DNA of 64,000 nt from CAYZHM01 sp964478225 (GCA_964478225.1 CAYZHM010000001.1:372001-436000); one strand, 5' to 3'; shown: positions 14,456-23,703, numbered from the stretch's first letter. Translations and numbers: made by a program. Notes: generated by a model not told the origin, from the sequence alone.

Positions 14456-17424
14456 TTTGACGGTTCTTGTCCGGCTTTGTAGCTATTTAAAAAGTCAGAG
14501 AATAAATCCACTTCATTGACGATACCCATCAGGGTTTCGCGGTCGGCCAGTGCGGAGCTTTGGCGCGGGCGTGTTACAACATCAAAAATCTTTGCACGAT
14601 CGGTGGCGATCATCGCATCGCCGTATTTTTCCCGCATATTTGCCAGCCCCACCCGGTCACCAGCCAGATTGAGAGCAAGAGCCCGTTGCAGGATCAGCTC
14701 CGCGTGTTCTTTGCTGAGCGGGCGTGTGAGCGATATGTTTTGATCGATAATGACATCGGCAAGGGCAGCAGCGGCATCATCCCAAAGGGTTGCGCGCCAG
14801 GCAATATCCGCACGTAGACGGTTCACGTCAGGATGGGCCGCTATATTTTCGAGAAAAGCGATGGCATCGTTGGTGCGCCCTTGTTGAGACATGGTGCGGG
14901 CCATGAGGAGCGAGATTTCGCGTTTTCTATCATCGGTCTGATAATTTTCCGAAGCTTCCTGGAACGATTTTATGGCTTTGTCCAAAACAGGTTTGGCTTG
15001 ATCAGGCTTCTTATCCAGCAAATATACGGCGGCGAGCTTAACGCCGGTGCGGTGAATTTCTGTTCCGGTCAGACGATAATCAACCAGATTTTGCAGCAAG
15101 GTTTCTGCGCGCGTCAGAAGGCCACCCTTTACGAGATGGTCTGCGAGGCGTTCTGTCATTTTATTGCCGACATCGTCGCTTGGCGAAAGCTCTATGAATT
15201 GTTCATATAAGGCCGCGGCATCGACGGGTTGCATTTTTTCCAGTTCAGGGCCGAGGAAAAGATCGGCATAGGCCTGGCTCATATCCTTTGTGATGCGGTC
15301 GCGCAGGAAGGAAGCGTTGGGGACGGAAGCTGCCTCTCGCAATGAATTCAAGCCTTTTGCGTAATCCCCGCTTTCGAGGTAGGTTTTGCCAAGCCAGTAA
15401 CTGATTTGCGTTTCAAGTTCATCGCCGCGCCAGGCATAGCGCAATCTTTCCAGTGTATCGATTGTTTCCTTGGGGCTGAGTTTTTCTTTATCAACGAGAA
15501 GACGAGAAAGTGCGAGACCTGCTTTGGCGCGGTAAAGGTTGTCTGCTCCGGTCACCAGAGGTTCCCAAAACTTCTTGGTTTTTTCAACATCGCCAGCCTG
15601 GCGTGCGGCCTCCCCTTCGAGATATTCATAGGCGGCATCGTGTTCAGGCTTAAATTCTTCTTTGTTTTGCTCCAGAATTTTGAGCAAAGCGGCAGCCTTT
15701 TCCTGATCGCCTGAACGCAGCGCTACCTCGGCAAGGACGAGAGCGAGGCGCGTTCCCAGTTCTGGTGGGTAGGTTGAAAGAGTTGTAAAGTCAGACGGGA
15801 GGATTCTTTCGGCCTGCTGCCAATCTCCGAGGTCGGCTAGCGCAAAAGCCCGCCAGTAATTTATTTCTTCATAATTTTTTAGATCGTCAATTGAAAGCTC
15901 GGTGAAGGCTTCTTCCGTACGCAGACCCAGCGCATCGGCAGCACCCCTGAGAGCCTTAAATTCGGCCGTTTTTGCAAGATCGGGAAGAAAGGATTCCGTC
16001 AGCGTTAGATATCCCATAGATTCAGCCCACATGCCTTGCGCGAGATACATCTTGGCGATGGTTAGCAAGCCTTCGCTTTTCTTAAGCTCATCTCCTGCTG
16101 CGATTGAATCGAGGATGATATTCTTATTTTCGTCCATAGCCTCCAGCGTGCCGAGCTTCCAGCCTTGAAAGTTGAAGACGCGCGCTGTCAGGACTTCACT
16201 TGGCTCTGAGTCTGCATTGGCCAAGGGCGGTGAGTAGGATTTGAGTTTTTCATCCGACATTACGGCCAGACCGGACGCACGGCTGATCTCCACCCCCTCC
16301 TTCGTCTTTTTCACTTCGAGGTCATCGACTTTGGGAACAATTGCGGCGCCGAGGGGGGATGGTAATATCGTGAAGTCGACGAAGCTGTATGCGTCTCCGG
16401 TAAAGCTGTCGGCGTTATCGACCGTTACGACCGTTATGTCACGGCCTTTGAAAGGATGAGGGATTTTAAGAATATTTTTTGCCCCAGAAAACGGCAGTAC
16501 AATTTTACCCTGACGCGCTTTGCCTTCGGCTATGGCGGCACCGGAGAGAGTATCTTCACGGACGGGACGAACGGGAGTGCGCTTGTCCTGGCCACCTGAG
16601 AAAATAACGCGCCATAAAAGCCCTCCGCCTTCCGCGCGCACGCCAATATTTGATTTTAAGGGAATCTTATAGGATACGCCGCCTTCGATTTTTTCTTTAT
16701 CCAGTATAGGCAGCGATTTTGGATCAGGTCCGCTGAGCTGCGGGTTAATCAGAAGCTCTTGCCGGTCGTTGATCACCCAGAGATTATCGCCCAACCGGAA
16801 GGCCGCAAGCCCCATAGCATCAGTTGAGGAGAGGGTCATAAGGAATGTGGCCGGATTGTCTTCGCGGATTTTCTCCAGAACAGGTGTTTCGTGCTTTTCC
16901 TCGGTTACGGGCTGCGCGGCGACTTGTTTGACTTCAGTTGGATTGCTGGAGGCGGCAGGTTTTGCATGGGCGTCCTCATGTGTCGCCGGCTCCGGCTTTT
17001 TGGATGTAACTTCTTCTTTTTTATCGGCAGCCGGCGGAGGAACATTCTTTGCAGCGGTAATATCCGCCCTTTTGCCGTAAACATCCACAATGACTTTGTT
17101 TTCAGATGTAAAATCCCGGGTTTTTGCTGAGGCAGGAGTCGTTATTTCGACTTTGAGCGGTGAAGACGACACGACTTTGACATTGCTGATTATTTCATCG
17201 GTTAATTGAGCGATGTTTGTGATGTTGCCGTCCGATTTGAAAGTAATCACAAGCGAGGATTCAGTGGGTTTTTGTATGTCATAACCGGTTTGTTTGTCCC
17301 ATTCAAAAACGATGCGGGAGTAATCGACATGTTGCCCCAGGCGTGCGGCAACACCAGCGAAGGCGGCCGGAACCAACAGCGTAAAGCTCAATATAAAGCA
17401 GAGGGCAAAACGGAGAATGTCCAT
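14452..17424 (-). CDS. Large periplasmic tetratricopeptide-repeat protein
   Basis: The 990-residue protein begins with a signal peptide (LCFILSFTLLVPAAFAG). Residues about 25-120 resemble an AMIN-like beta domain ('DYSRIVFEWDK..GYDIQK', 'NKVIVDVYGK'), a Lys/Pro/Ala linker follows (about 120-185), then beta-rich sequence, and from about residue 410 a long run of helix pairs with TPR character ('AKMYLAQGMWAESMGYL', 'YWLGKTYLESGDYAKGLNSLREAA'). AMIN domains often target envelope complexes. It lies upstream of the MotB-type genes on the same strand as they do (it is downstream in transcription), so a role in a motor-associated periplasmic structure is plausible but unproven. Confidence 0.75.
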   Translation of the reverse strand: MDILRFALCFILSFTLLVPAAFAGVAARLGQHVDYSRIVFEWDKQTGYDIQKPTESSLVITFKSDGNITNIAQLTDEIISNVKVVSSSPLKVEITTPASAKTRDFTSENKVIVDVYGKRADITAAKNVPPPAADKKEEVTSKKPEPATHEDAHAKPAASSNPTEVKQVAAQPVTEEKHETPVLEKIREDNPATFLMTLSSTDAMGLAAFRLGDNLWVINDRQELLINPQLSGPDPKSLPILDKEKIEGGVSYKIPLKSNIGVRAEGGGLLWRVIFSGGQDKRTPVRPVREDTLSGAAIAEGKARQGKIVLPFSGAKNILKIPHPFKGRDITVVTVDNADSFTGDAYSFVDFTILPSPLGAAIVPKVDDLEVKKTKEGVEISRASGLAVMSDEKLKSYSPPLANADSEPSEVLTARVFNFQGWKLGTLEAMDENKNIILDSIAAGDELKKSEGLLTIAKMYLAQGMWAESMGYLTLTESFLPDLAKTAEFKALRGAADALGLRTEEAFTELSIDDLKNYEEINYWRAFALADLGDWQQAERILPSDFTTLSTYPPELGTRLALVLAEVALRSGDQEKAAALLKILEQNKEEFKPEHDAAYEYLEGEAARQAGDVEKTKKFWEPLVTGADNLYRAKAGLALSRLLVDKEKLSPKETIDTLERLRYAWRGDELETQISYWLGKTYLESGDYAKGLNSLREAASVPNASFLRDRITKDMSQAYADLFLGPELEKMQPVDAAALYEQFIELSPSDDVGNKMTERLADHLVKGGLLTRAETLLQNLVDYRLTGTEIHRTGVKLAAVYLLDKKPDQAKPVLDKAIKSFQEASENYQTDDRKREISLLMARTMSQQGRTNDAIAFLENIAAHPDVNRLRADIAWRATLWDDAAAALADVIIDQNISLTRPLSKEHAELILQRALALNLAGDRVGLANMREKYGDAMIATDRAKIFDVVTRPRQSSALADRETLMGIVNEVDLFSDFLNSYKAGQEPSN

Positions 17425-17497
17425 CTCTAAACCGTGCCATAGCTTGGGGTCAAGGACAAGCGGGGAGCTTTGATGAAGGCGGGGCTATGAACAGAAA

Positions 17498-18337
17498 TTA
17501 CGGGTTATCACCCGTGTTCAGGAAAGAGCGCGATGAGCCGTCATCCTTTAAAACAACGATATCAACACGGCGCGCAAGGCTGAGGCGTGATTCATCATCG
17601 AGTTTGCCTGAAAGCTCTTCGAAACGGGAGCTGCCCATGCCGCGGACTGTGATAGGACGCGAGTACCCTACGCTGCTGAGGATGGCGCTGACCTCGAGGG
17701 CGCGTTGAAGGGAAAGTTCGCGATTGGAATCAAAATTTTGCTGAGCGGCGCTGATCGGGCTGGGGTCCGTGTGACCAATGATTTCTATGCGGTTGCGGAT
17801 ATGAGATAACTTACCACCAATAGCAAAAAGGCCGCGTTTACCCTCAGTGCTGACCTCGGTTTTACCGCTTTCGAACAGCAGGTTTTGTGGAAGAGATATG
17901 ATGAGGCGGTCTTGCTGCAAAAACAGAGCCATATCGGCCAGACCCTCATAATCTTTAGAGACGTCTTCGATAACGGATTGGAGGTAATCGAGCGGCAGAG
18001 CGCGGCTTAAGTCGAGTTTTTCAATATCAACCGTATCTTGGGCGCCGCCGGCCAGTGCAGCGCTTTTATACTCATCAAACCCGGTATCGAGGGCTGTGGT
18101 CATTTCTTCCCATTTCTCGACATCCGGGGTTTGCATTGCATACATAAGTACGAAGAATGTCAGCATCAAAGCGGTGATATCAGCGAAGGTCAGGAGCCAT
18201 AGCGGCGGGGGAGCGACCTCATCATCTATTGATTTTCTTGCTGTGATAAAAAACGGGCTGAAGAGAGAAACGTTTTCAGCGGCTTTTTCAGCTTTTTGCT
18301 TTTTTTCTTTTTCGTCCGCTTTTTCGTTTTCCGTCAT
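17498..18337 (-). CDS. motB: MotB-family stator protein with OmpA-like domain
   Basis: MotB anchors the stator to peptidoglycan and supplies the ion-binding Asp. The 279-residue protein has a charged cytoplasmic N terminus, one TM helix 'LWLLTFADITALMLTFFVLMYAM' with conserved Asp53, a linker, and a C-terminal OmpA-like peptidoglycan-binding domain ('IEIIGHTDPSP', 'NRELSLQRALEVSAIL', 'RRVDIVV'). It overlaps the preceding MotB-like gene by 4 bp. The matching MotA is about 25 kb away at 43.3 kb. Confidence 0.9.
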   Translation of the reverse strand: MTENEKADEKEKKQKAEKAAENVSLFSPFFITARKSIDDEVAPPPLWLLTFADITALMLTFFVLMYAMQTPDVEKWEEMTTALDTGFDEYKSAALAGGAQDTVDIEKLDLSRALPLDYLQSVIEDVSKDYEGLADMALFLQQDRLIISLPQNLLFESGKTEVSTEGKRGLFAIGGKLSHIRNRIEIIGHTDPSPISAAQQNFDSNRELSLQRALEVSAILSSVGYSRPITVRGMGSSRFEELSGKLDDESRLSLARRVDIVVLKDDGSSRSFLNTGDNP

Positions 18338-19008
18338 GGCTGGGCCTCAGACGCCTCTTTGCCTCCAGAAGGATCAAAGGGAATATAGCGATGAAGAACG
18401 AGATCCATCATGCCTGGCTCGCCTTGCGTTAGGCCGGATGTGACCAGGCGTGACGGAAGCCCCAACAATTCGAGTTTTTCGGCATAGGACGAAACAGCTT
18501 TGGCCTGGCCGACGATGGTTTGAGGAGATTCTTTTTGTAATTTTGAAGGGTTGTCCTGTGTATGCGTTAAAATGTCCATGCGATAAGGGATGTCATCTTC
18601 GGCGTCCATGAGCGAGATTAGAAGAGGAAAGAAATTCTTGCCGTTTTGCGTAAGCACTTGGCCCTCTTCAGGCGGCGGTGCGTTCAGAAGCTGTTCAAAG
18701 TCAGAAACCTTCATGCGGATGCGCATTTCTGTTCCGAGACGGTTTTTGGAAATTTCGACGCCGGAAAATTGTGATTTGAAGAGTTCATTGATCCCGTCGA
18801 GTGATGTGCCTTTGCGGACTGAGAGTTGATCGCTGAATTCTACCTCAGGCTGCTTTTGCTCGGGTCTTCCTTGCTTTGAGAAAGCAATCGAAACGCTCAT
18901 GATTGCGGAGCGCGCTTTTTCAACTTCAAACTTTGACACGCTGTTGAGGATGATGAAGAATGACAACAGCATCAAGAATAGCGATAGCGTGAGGAACTGG
19001 CCGGCCAT
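18334..19008 (-). CDS. Divergent MotB-like protein lacking the channel aspartate
   Basis: The 224-residue protein looks like a degenerate MotB: one N-terminal TM helix 'FLTLSLFLMLLSFFIILNSVS' directly at the start, a linker, and a C-terminal part that retains traces of the OmpA-like fold ('YRMDILTHTQDNP', 'QAKAVSSYAEKLELLGLPSRLVTSG'). The TM helix has no Asp where MotB has its ion-binding residue, so it cannot conduct ions as MotB does. Tight coupling to motB (4-bp overlap) suggests a partner or assembly role in the stator. It is unlikely to be a pseudogene, as the frame is intact. Confidence 0.75.
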   Translation of the reverse strand: MAGQFLTLSLFLMLLSFFIILNSVSKFEVEKARSAIMSVSIAFSKQGRPEQKQPEVEFSDQLSVRKGTSLDGINELFKSQFSGVEISKNRLGTEMRIRMKVSDFEQLLNAPPPEEGQVLTQNGKNFFPLLISLMDAEDDIPYRMDILTHTQDNPSKLQKESPQTIVGQAKAVSSYAEKLELLGLPSRLVTSGLTQGEPGMMDLVLHRYIPFDPSGGKEASEAQP

Positions 19009-19058
19009 GGCTTAGTGTATCAAAAAAACACGGTAGATCTGAGCGTTTTTTACGGATA

Positions 19059-19664
19059 CTAGTCGAATTCAGACAATAATTTGTCGATTTCAGCCTGCGT
19101 AATGGCATTGCCAGGCATTTGCGGACCATTCAGCAAGGCGGCGTCGCCTGTACGGGTGTCGCTCGAGGCTGTGCTGGTTCCTGTGCCTGAAATTTTTCCG
19201 CCAAGAACATTGAGCAGTTTGCTAACTTTATCCTCTATTGTCTTGAGAGTATTGACGGTTTTGGTGATACGCTGACCTGTGATGTCCTGGAAGGAACAGG
19301 CTTCGTAGATTTTTATGACCTGGTCGTTGATAGCGTTGCCGCTTTCCCCCAACGCGCCGGCCTTTTCCTGGATCACATCGCAGGCGTCCATGATCAGGCC
19401 TGTGGCCTCGGCGGTTGCTGCGACGACGGCGTCCAGTTCATCTGTTGCTGTCGGGATGTGCTTTTTGTTGATATCTTCAGGACTTGTTGAGCCGATTTCC
19501 GCGCGGGCATCATCGATCACTTTCTTCAGGGCCTGAAGCTCTTTAAATATTGTATCACGAGAGAGTTCGCCCGTGTGCTCAACTTTTGAGATCACAGAGT
19601 TTATGATCTTGACGACTTCGTCGCGACCATATGAATGTTCTTCTTCTTTTGGTAAAGCCGTCAT
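19059..19664 (-). CDS. cheZ: Chemotaxis phosphatase CheZ
   Basis: CheZ dephosphorylates CheY-P and so resets motor switching. The 201-residue protein is largely helical with the active-site helix 'YEACSFQDITGQRITKTVNTL', where the Gln of QDITGQ is the catalytic residue, and a short C-terminal CheY-binding-like end 'TQAEIDKLLSEFD'. It is followed by the MotB-like pair (50 bp) and preceded by cheY (26 bp). Confidence 0.92.
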   Translation of the reverse strand: MTALPKEEEHSYGRDEVVKIINSVISKVEHTGELSRDTIFKELQALKKVIDDARAEIGSTSPEDINKKHIPTATDELDAVVAATAEATGLIMDACDVIQEKAGALGESGNAINDQVIKIYEACSFQDITGQRITKTVNTLKTIEDKVSKLLNVLGGKISGTGTSTASSDTRTGDAALLNGPQMPGNAITQAEIDKLLSEFD

Positions 19665-19690
19665 AGGCGGGTCTCCCTGGGTTAAATGAA

Positions 19691-20095
19691 TTAAAATTCA
19701 CCTATCACACTGGCCATTTTGGTTTTCAGTGTTTCGGCATTAAACGGTTTAACGATATAGTTGTTCACCCCGGCCTGCTTTGCTGCGACAACGTTCTCTG
19801 TTTTACTTTCGGCCGTCACCATTATGAAGGGTGTGGATTTGTAATTTTCGTTTGAGGCGCGCACCTGCTTTAAAAGCTCAAGCCCGGTCATAGGCTCCAT
19901 GTTCCAGTCTGAAATGATCAAGCCATAGTTTTTGGCCTTGATTTTTTCGAGTGCCGCGGACCCGTCAGTTGCCTCATCGACGTTATTAAAACCAAGTTGC
20001 TTCAGCAGATTACGGATGATACGCAGCATTGTGTTGTAGTCGTCCACTATCAGGACGTTCATATTTTTATCGACTGCCACTTTTATATTCTCCAT
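19691..20095 (-). CDS. cheY: Chemotaxis response regulator CheY
   Basis: Single-domain receiver of 134 residues: acidic pocket 'LIVDDYNTM', phospho-acceptor Asp63 in 'LIISDWNMEPMTG', Thr in 'IMVTAES', and Lys116 in 'NNYIVKPFN'. CheY-P binds FliM to alter rotation. The ATG at 20095 has no clear ribosome-binding site; an in-frame GTG at 20080 is preceded by GGAG with 9-bp spacing and may be the real start. It heads the cheY-cheZ-MotB-like-motB group. Confidence 0.93.
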   Translation of the reverse strand: MENIKVAVDKNMNVLIVDDYNTMLRIIRNLLKQLGFNNVDEATDGSAALEKIKAKNYGLIISDWNMEPMTGLELLKQVRASNENYKSTPFIMVTAESKTENVVAAKQAGVNNYIVKPFNAETLKTKMASVIGEF

Positions 20096-20258
20096 TAGAA
20101 GGTTTAATTTACGCTGACATAACTCAGATATCTGATGATAATGGCAAACTTTTAAAGATTTTATAATGATGCCTATAAAATTACTAAAGTTTTATCTAGT
20201 TAGAGAATACAGGAATACCCCGACATGCTCAATAAACAAACTGAAGAGGAAAAATGGC

Positions 20259-21044
20259 CTAGTTTTGTGGTAATTGCGGGAGCTGCTTTTGCTCAGCGAG
20301 CATAATTGTGACTGTTCGGGCACGTTCCGGGTTCATGGCGGCAAGAATCGGAGACATCTTACGTTCGGACATTTGCCCCATAACCGACAGCAATACATCC
20401 AAGTCGAGGGTGTCGAATATGCGGGCGGAATCTTGTGGTTTCATACCCTCGTAAACTTTGACGAGGCTTGTTATGCGCTCTTTTTCTTCTTCTGATTGTT
20501 GCTGGAGCAGTTTTTCTATCTCACCGCGGAGCTGGGCCAGCTCCTGATATTTGCGGTCAAGTTCCTTTTCTGCTGCCTGCAACAGAGCTTCTCGTGTTAT
20601 GAGTTCTTTTTCGCGCTGGTCGAGTTTACCGCGACTTTCAGCCAGATCCTGCATGATTTCCATACGGATAGATTCGTTTTTCATGTCAGAATCAGATGAA
20701 TCAAGCCATTGAGGCGTTTCGACTTCGTGTTCAGGTTTATCTTTTTCGGCTTCTTTTTCAGTGTCTTTTTCAGTGTCTTTTGCACTGTCTTTTGCAGCGC
20801 CCTTTTCTACCCCTTTTTCTTCGTGTTTTGATTTGTCCTCAGCTGGCGGGTGAGCCTCTTCTGCTTTTTTCTCGCTGCCAGATTGTGGTTCTGTCATTTC
20901 CAGGGTTTCGGCGGCATCTTCGGCCAAGGCAGGAGTTGTTAAAGACGAGATGCCGGTGGTGATTTCGACAAGGCGCAAGGAAAAGCCGATAAACGCGAAG
21001 AAAACCAATGCATGCATGAGGGTGAGTTTTTTAAGAAACGTCAT
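20259..21044 (-). CDS. motE: MotE-like motility protein with MgtE-N-type domain
   Basis: The 261-residue protein has an N-terminal membrane/signal helix (about 8-30), a highly charged low-complexity region rich in Lys, Glu and Asp (about 45-115, 'KDTEKDTEKEAEKDK'), a coiled coil (about 130-185) and a C-terminal MgtE-N-like domain 'MKPQDSARIFDTLDLDVLLSVMGQMSERKMSPILAAM'. This architecture matches MotE-like flagellar proteins, which act with periplasmic stator partners. It is 21 bp after the DUF6468-like gene. Confidence 0.8.
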   Translation of the reverse strand: MTFLKKLTLMHALVFFAFIGFSLRLVEITTGISSLTTPALAEDAAETLEMTEPQSGSEKKAEEAHPPAEDKSKHEEKGVEKGAAKDSAKDTEKDTEKEAEKDKPEHEVETPQWLDSSDSDMKNESIRMEIMQDLAESRGKLDQREKELITREALLQAAEKELDRKYQELAQLRGEIEKLLQQQSEEEKERITSLVKVYEGMKPQDSARIFDTLDLDVLLSVMGQMSERKMSPILAAMNPERARTVTIMLAEQKQLPQLPQN

Positions 21045-21065
21045 TGCGTGTAGTGCCTCATGATC

Positions 21066-21641
21066 TTAAAAACCGCCCATTTTTTTCTTTCCTCTTAAGG
21101 CCTGATATAGATCGCGCTCGGCCTCGCTTTGGAAATTGTCCTGTGAAGCGAATGTCTCATCCTCTGCCCCGTATTCACGATCCTTAATGGCGAAGAAGTC
21201 ATCGTCAGAATCTTGATCTTCCGCAAATTCACGATCAACAAACATGTCATCGTCTTCACCGCCGATCCAATCCGTTAGATCGACGGGAGCTTTTTGTTTG
21301 GAGACGGAACGAGAAGATTTTTCAGCCAGGCCTTCGAGGCGCTTGGCCAAGCTGTTGCCTGCTTCGTTCATCAATTCAAGCTCTTGCGTCATTTTCTTTG
21401 ATTCCCGGATGAGCATGCGCAATTCATCTGCGGTTTCATGACTGTTTTCCTTCAAGCTCTTGATTGCCGTTTCTGCTTTCAGAATATTTTGTGACAAGTT
21501 ATCGATCAAATTCCGTAGCTCTGTGCGGCTGTTTTTAAAATTATTCAAGTTTTTCGAGAGACGCAGTGCAAAGTAAATCGTGTACCCCAAAGAGCCCAAA
21601 ATAGCCACATCAATAATTAAACTCAGTATGTCAAAACTCAT
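21066..21641 (-). CDS. DUF6468-like bitopic membrane protein between fliM and motE
   Basis: The 191-residue protein has one N-terminal TM helix (about 5-27), then 'LSKNLNNFKNSRTELRNLIDNLSQNILKAETAIKSLKE', a coiled coil of the DUF6468 type found in alphaproteobacterial flagellar operons, and an acidic C-terminal half. Its position after fliL-fliM resembles that of the Caulobacter flagellar-positioning gene pflI, but equivalence is inference. Confidence 0.7.
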   Translation of the reverse strand: MSFDILSLIIDVAILGSLGYTIYFALRLSKNLNNFKNSRTELRNLIDNLSQNILKAETAIKSLKENSHETADELRMLIRESKKMTQELELMNEAGNSLAKRLEGLAEKSSRSVSKQKAPVDLTDWIGGEDDDMFVDREFAEDQDSDDDFFAIKDREYGAEDETFASQDNFQSEAERDLYQALRGKKKMGGF

Positions 21642-21680
21642 AGCGGTACTCTATCTTAGGGGTTACAGATTTTATAAAGC

Positions 21681-22787
21681 TTAATTTTCCTCTTCCGAGC
21701 TGCGCGTTGCGATATAATCTTCTATTCGTACGGCAATATGATCCTGCTTGCGGCCGACAGGGCCTTTATACATTGGGAAGTGGCCGCAGCGAAGCTCCAA
21801 TTCATCATTCATACGGGTTGGTAGCATAACCTTGGACCCTACTTTCCAATTCAGCATTTCACCAAGGGAGACAACCGTTTCGCCAAGGACGGCCTGCAGC
21901 TGGATGTCAGTTTTGTAGAGTTCGTATGTAAGGTGAGTTTCCCAGATGGAGTCACGACCGAATTTTTCCCCCATGAACATTTGGAGGAGCAATTCGCGGA
22001 TAGGCTCCAAGGTTGCATAGGGGATTAGAATTTCGACGCGGCCGCCTCGATCGCCCATATCCACGCGCAGACGTGCCAGAACACAAGCATTCCCGCTTTG
22101 GGTAATGGTCGCAAAACGCGGGTTGGTTTCCATACGATCAAGGTTGAACGTTACAGGAGACAAAGGATCAAAGGCTGAAGACAGGTCGCCCAGCGAAACC
22201 ATCACCATCTTTTCGACGAGCTTGCTTTCGATTGTTGTGTAGGGGCGCCCCTCGACGCGGACAGCTGGTGTACCCTTACGGCCGCCAAGGAGAACGTCAA
22301 CAATGGAATAAATCAGGGCGCTGTCGGTGACCAAAAGACCGTTGTTGTCCCATTCCTCAGCTTTGAAAACCGAGAGCATCGCAGGCAGCGGGATCGAGTT
22401 CATGTAATCGCCGAAACGCACGGTTGAGACCTGATCGAGGCTGACCTCAACGTTATCTGTTGTGAGGTTTCGTAAAGATGTGGACATAAGGCGCACAAGA
22501 CGGTCGAACACGATGTCCAGCATCGGGAGACGCTCATAGTTGACCATGGCGGAATTGATAAGCGCCATAACGCCGGATGTTTCCTGGCCGCCGCCGTCAT
22601 CATCGAAGCCGAGGAGCGAGTCAATTTCTTCCTGGTTGAGGATACGGGTTCCACCATCGCTGTCTTTGGCAACCACGTCGCCTTCAACACCACCACCGCC
22701 ATCGTCGGCGGCCATGTTTTCCCATTCTTCCATGACCGCCCGTTCTTCGGCGCTCATCTGACCCATTTCGGTATCTGCGTCACTCAT
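21681..22787 (-). CDS. fliM: Flagellar motor switch protein FliM
   Basis: FliM is the C-ring protein that binds CheY-P. The CheY-binding/start motif appears as ILNQEEIDSLLGF at residues 49-61, so there is an extra acidic, glycine-rich extension of about 48 residues in front of it. The middle domain ('RLVRLMSTSLRNLT', 'ALIYSIVDVLLGG') and the C-terminal FliN-like domain ('LGETVVSLGEMLNWKVGSKVMLP') are intact in 368 residues. It follows fliL with a 69-bp gap. Confidence 0.95.
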   Translation of the reverse strand: MSDADTEMGQMSAEERAVMEEWENMAADDGGGGVEGDVVAKDSDGGTRILNQEEIDSLLGFDDDGGGQETSGVMALINSAMVNYERLPMLDIVFDRLVRLMSTSLRNLTTDNVEVSLDQVSTVRFGDYMNSIPLPAMLSVFKAEEWDNNGLLVTDSALIYSIVDVLLGGRKGTPAVRVEGRPYTTIESKLVEKMVMVSLGDLSSAFDPLSPVTFNLDRMETNPRFATITQSGNACVLARLRVDMGDRGGRVEILIPYATLEPIRELLLQMFMGEKFGRDSIWETHLTYELYKTDIQLQAVLGETVVSLGEMLNWKVGSKVMLPTRMNDELELRCGHFPMYKGPVGRKQDHIAVRIEDYIATRSSEEEN

Positions 22788-22856
22788 TATTCGGTCCTAC
22801 TTAATTTGCTTTGGGGTATAAAAGCAAAATTCATGCCCACATTTTACAGTATATCA

Positions 22857-23501
22857 TTATTGGATCAAAATTTCCTGGAAGAGAACCTTTTTGACCTCTG
22901 CGGGAGCGGCAGCCTGGTTCACGCGCCAGAGCAGCTCCATTTGTAATCTGTAAATTCCAGCCGAGCCGCGAAGGTCGCGCACGCGCAATTCCCGCAAGTA
23001 AGTCTGGAATTGATCGATAACGCGCGGGATTACTGCTTCCACGGCGAGCTTGTCTTCTTCGCTTTCCACTTCAAGCTGGACAGTCAGGCGTAAATAGCGT
23101 GGCGATCCATCATCAGCATAAAGATTGACGGTAATGGTTGGAATTTCCAGAAATGCTGGTCCCCCAGCACCTTCTTCGCCATGACCACCGCCGCCCTTCT
23201 TTTTGGCGTGTCCGCCCTCTTTTGCGGCTTCTTCTTCCGTGGGACATGCTTTGATCACCTCGCCGTGATCGTCCTTTTCTTCGACGCATTCTTCGGTTTT
23301 GCCAAGGAGGCTATCGAGCATGCCTGTGAAATATAACCCAGCGCCTACGATGATCAGCAATAGCAGTGGTGCGGCTATGAAGAGGATCAGCTTTTTCTTG
23401 CCGCCTTTTTTGGCCTCGCCGCCTTCGCCTTCAGCGCCTTCAGCAGCCTCGCCGCCTTCTCCACCTTCGGCGTCTTTCTTTTCTTCGTCTTCGTCGGCCA
23501 T
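22857..23501 (-). CDS. fliL: Flagellar stator-associated protein FliL
   Basis: FliL is a bitopic membrane protein that rings and stabilises stator units. The 214-residue protein has an acidic Gly/Glu-rich N terminus, a TM helix 'KLILFIAAPLLLLIIVGAGLYF' (about 37-58), a His/Gly/Lys-rich linker and a SPFH-like C-terminal domain ('FLEIPTITVNLYADDGSPRYLRLTVQLEVE', 'VIDQFQTYLRELRVRDLRGSAG'). The linker is longer than in many FliLs. Confidence 0.93.
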   Translation of the reverse strand: MADEDEEKKDAEGGEGGEAAEGAEGEGGEAKKGGKKKLILFIAAPLLLLIIVGAGLYFTGMLDSLLGKTEECVEEKDDHGEVIKACPTEEEAAKEGGHAKKKGGGGHGEEGAGGPAFLEIPTITVNLYADDGSPRYLRLTVQLEVESEEDKLAVEAVIPRVIDQFQTYLRELRVRDLRGSAGIYRLQMELLWRVNQAAAPAEVKKVLFQEILIQ

Positions 23502-23595
23502 AGCGTCCCCATTTCAAATTTATTGCTTTTAACTGTAACGCGACATGCTCTTAAAACAAAGGCCGAAAAAAAAGCAGGAAAAAAGTTCCGTGCAG

Positions 23596-23604
23596 TTATC
23601 CACA
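23596..23604 (+). promoter_or_regulatory. Consensus DnaA box between fliL and flgF
   Basis: TTATCCACA is an exact match to the consensus DnaA box, in the 244-bp region between the divergent fliL and flgF. A single box may occur by chance, so its role is uncertain. Confidence 0.4.
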
Positions 23605-23687
23605 TTTGAAAGATTTTGCCGAAGATCTTTTTGCGTTCGGGGGAAAATATTCTTCTTAACGCCTTGTTTTTCGGTGCTTTCTGAATA

Positions 23688-23703
23688 TGGCACAGCATGT
23701 GCA
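23688..23703 (+). promoter_or_regulatory. Sigma-54 promoter for flgF operon
   Basis: TGGCACAGCATGTGCA has a complete TGGCAC block and GG-N10-GC spacing, one of the best sigma-54 matches in the window. The predicted start is about 30 nt before the flgF ATG at 23746. Confidence 0.85.

Noticed and set aside
20761..20800. CRISPR-like short repeats in motE (repeated TCTTTTTCAGTG units)
   Set aside because: They encode the KDTEKDTEK low-complexity stretch in frame; no spacers or regular array exist.
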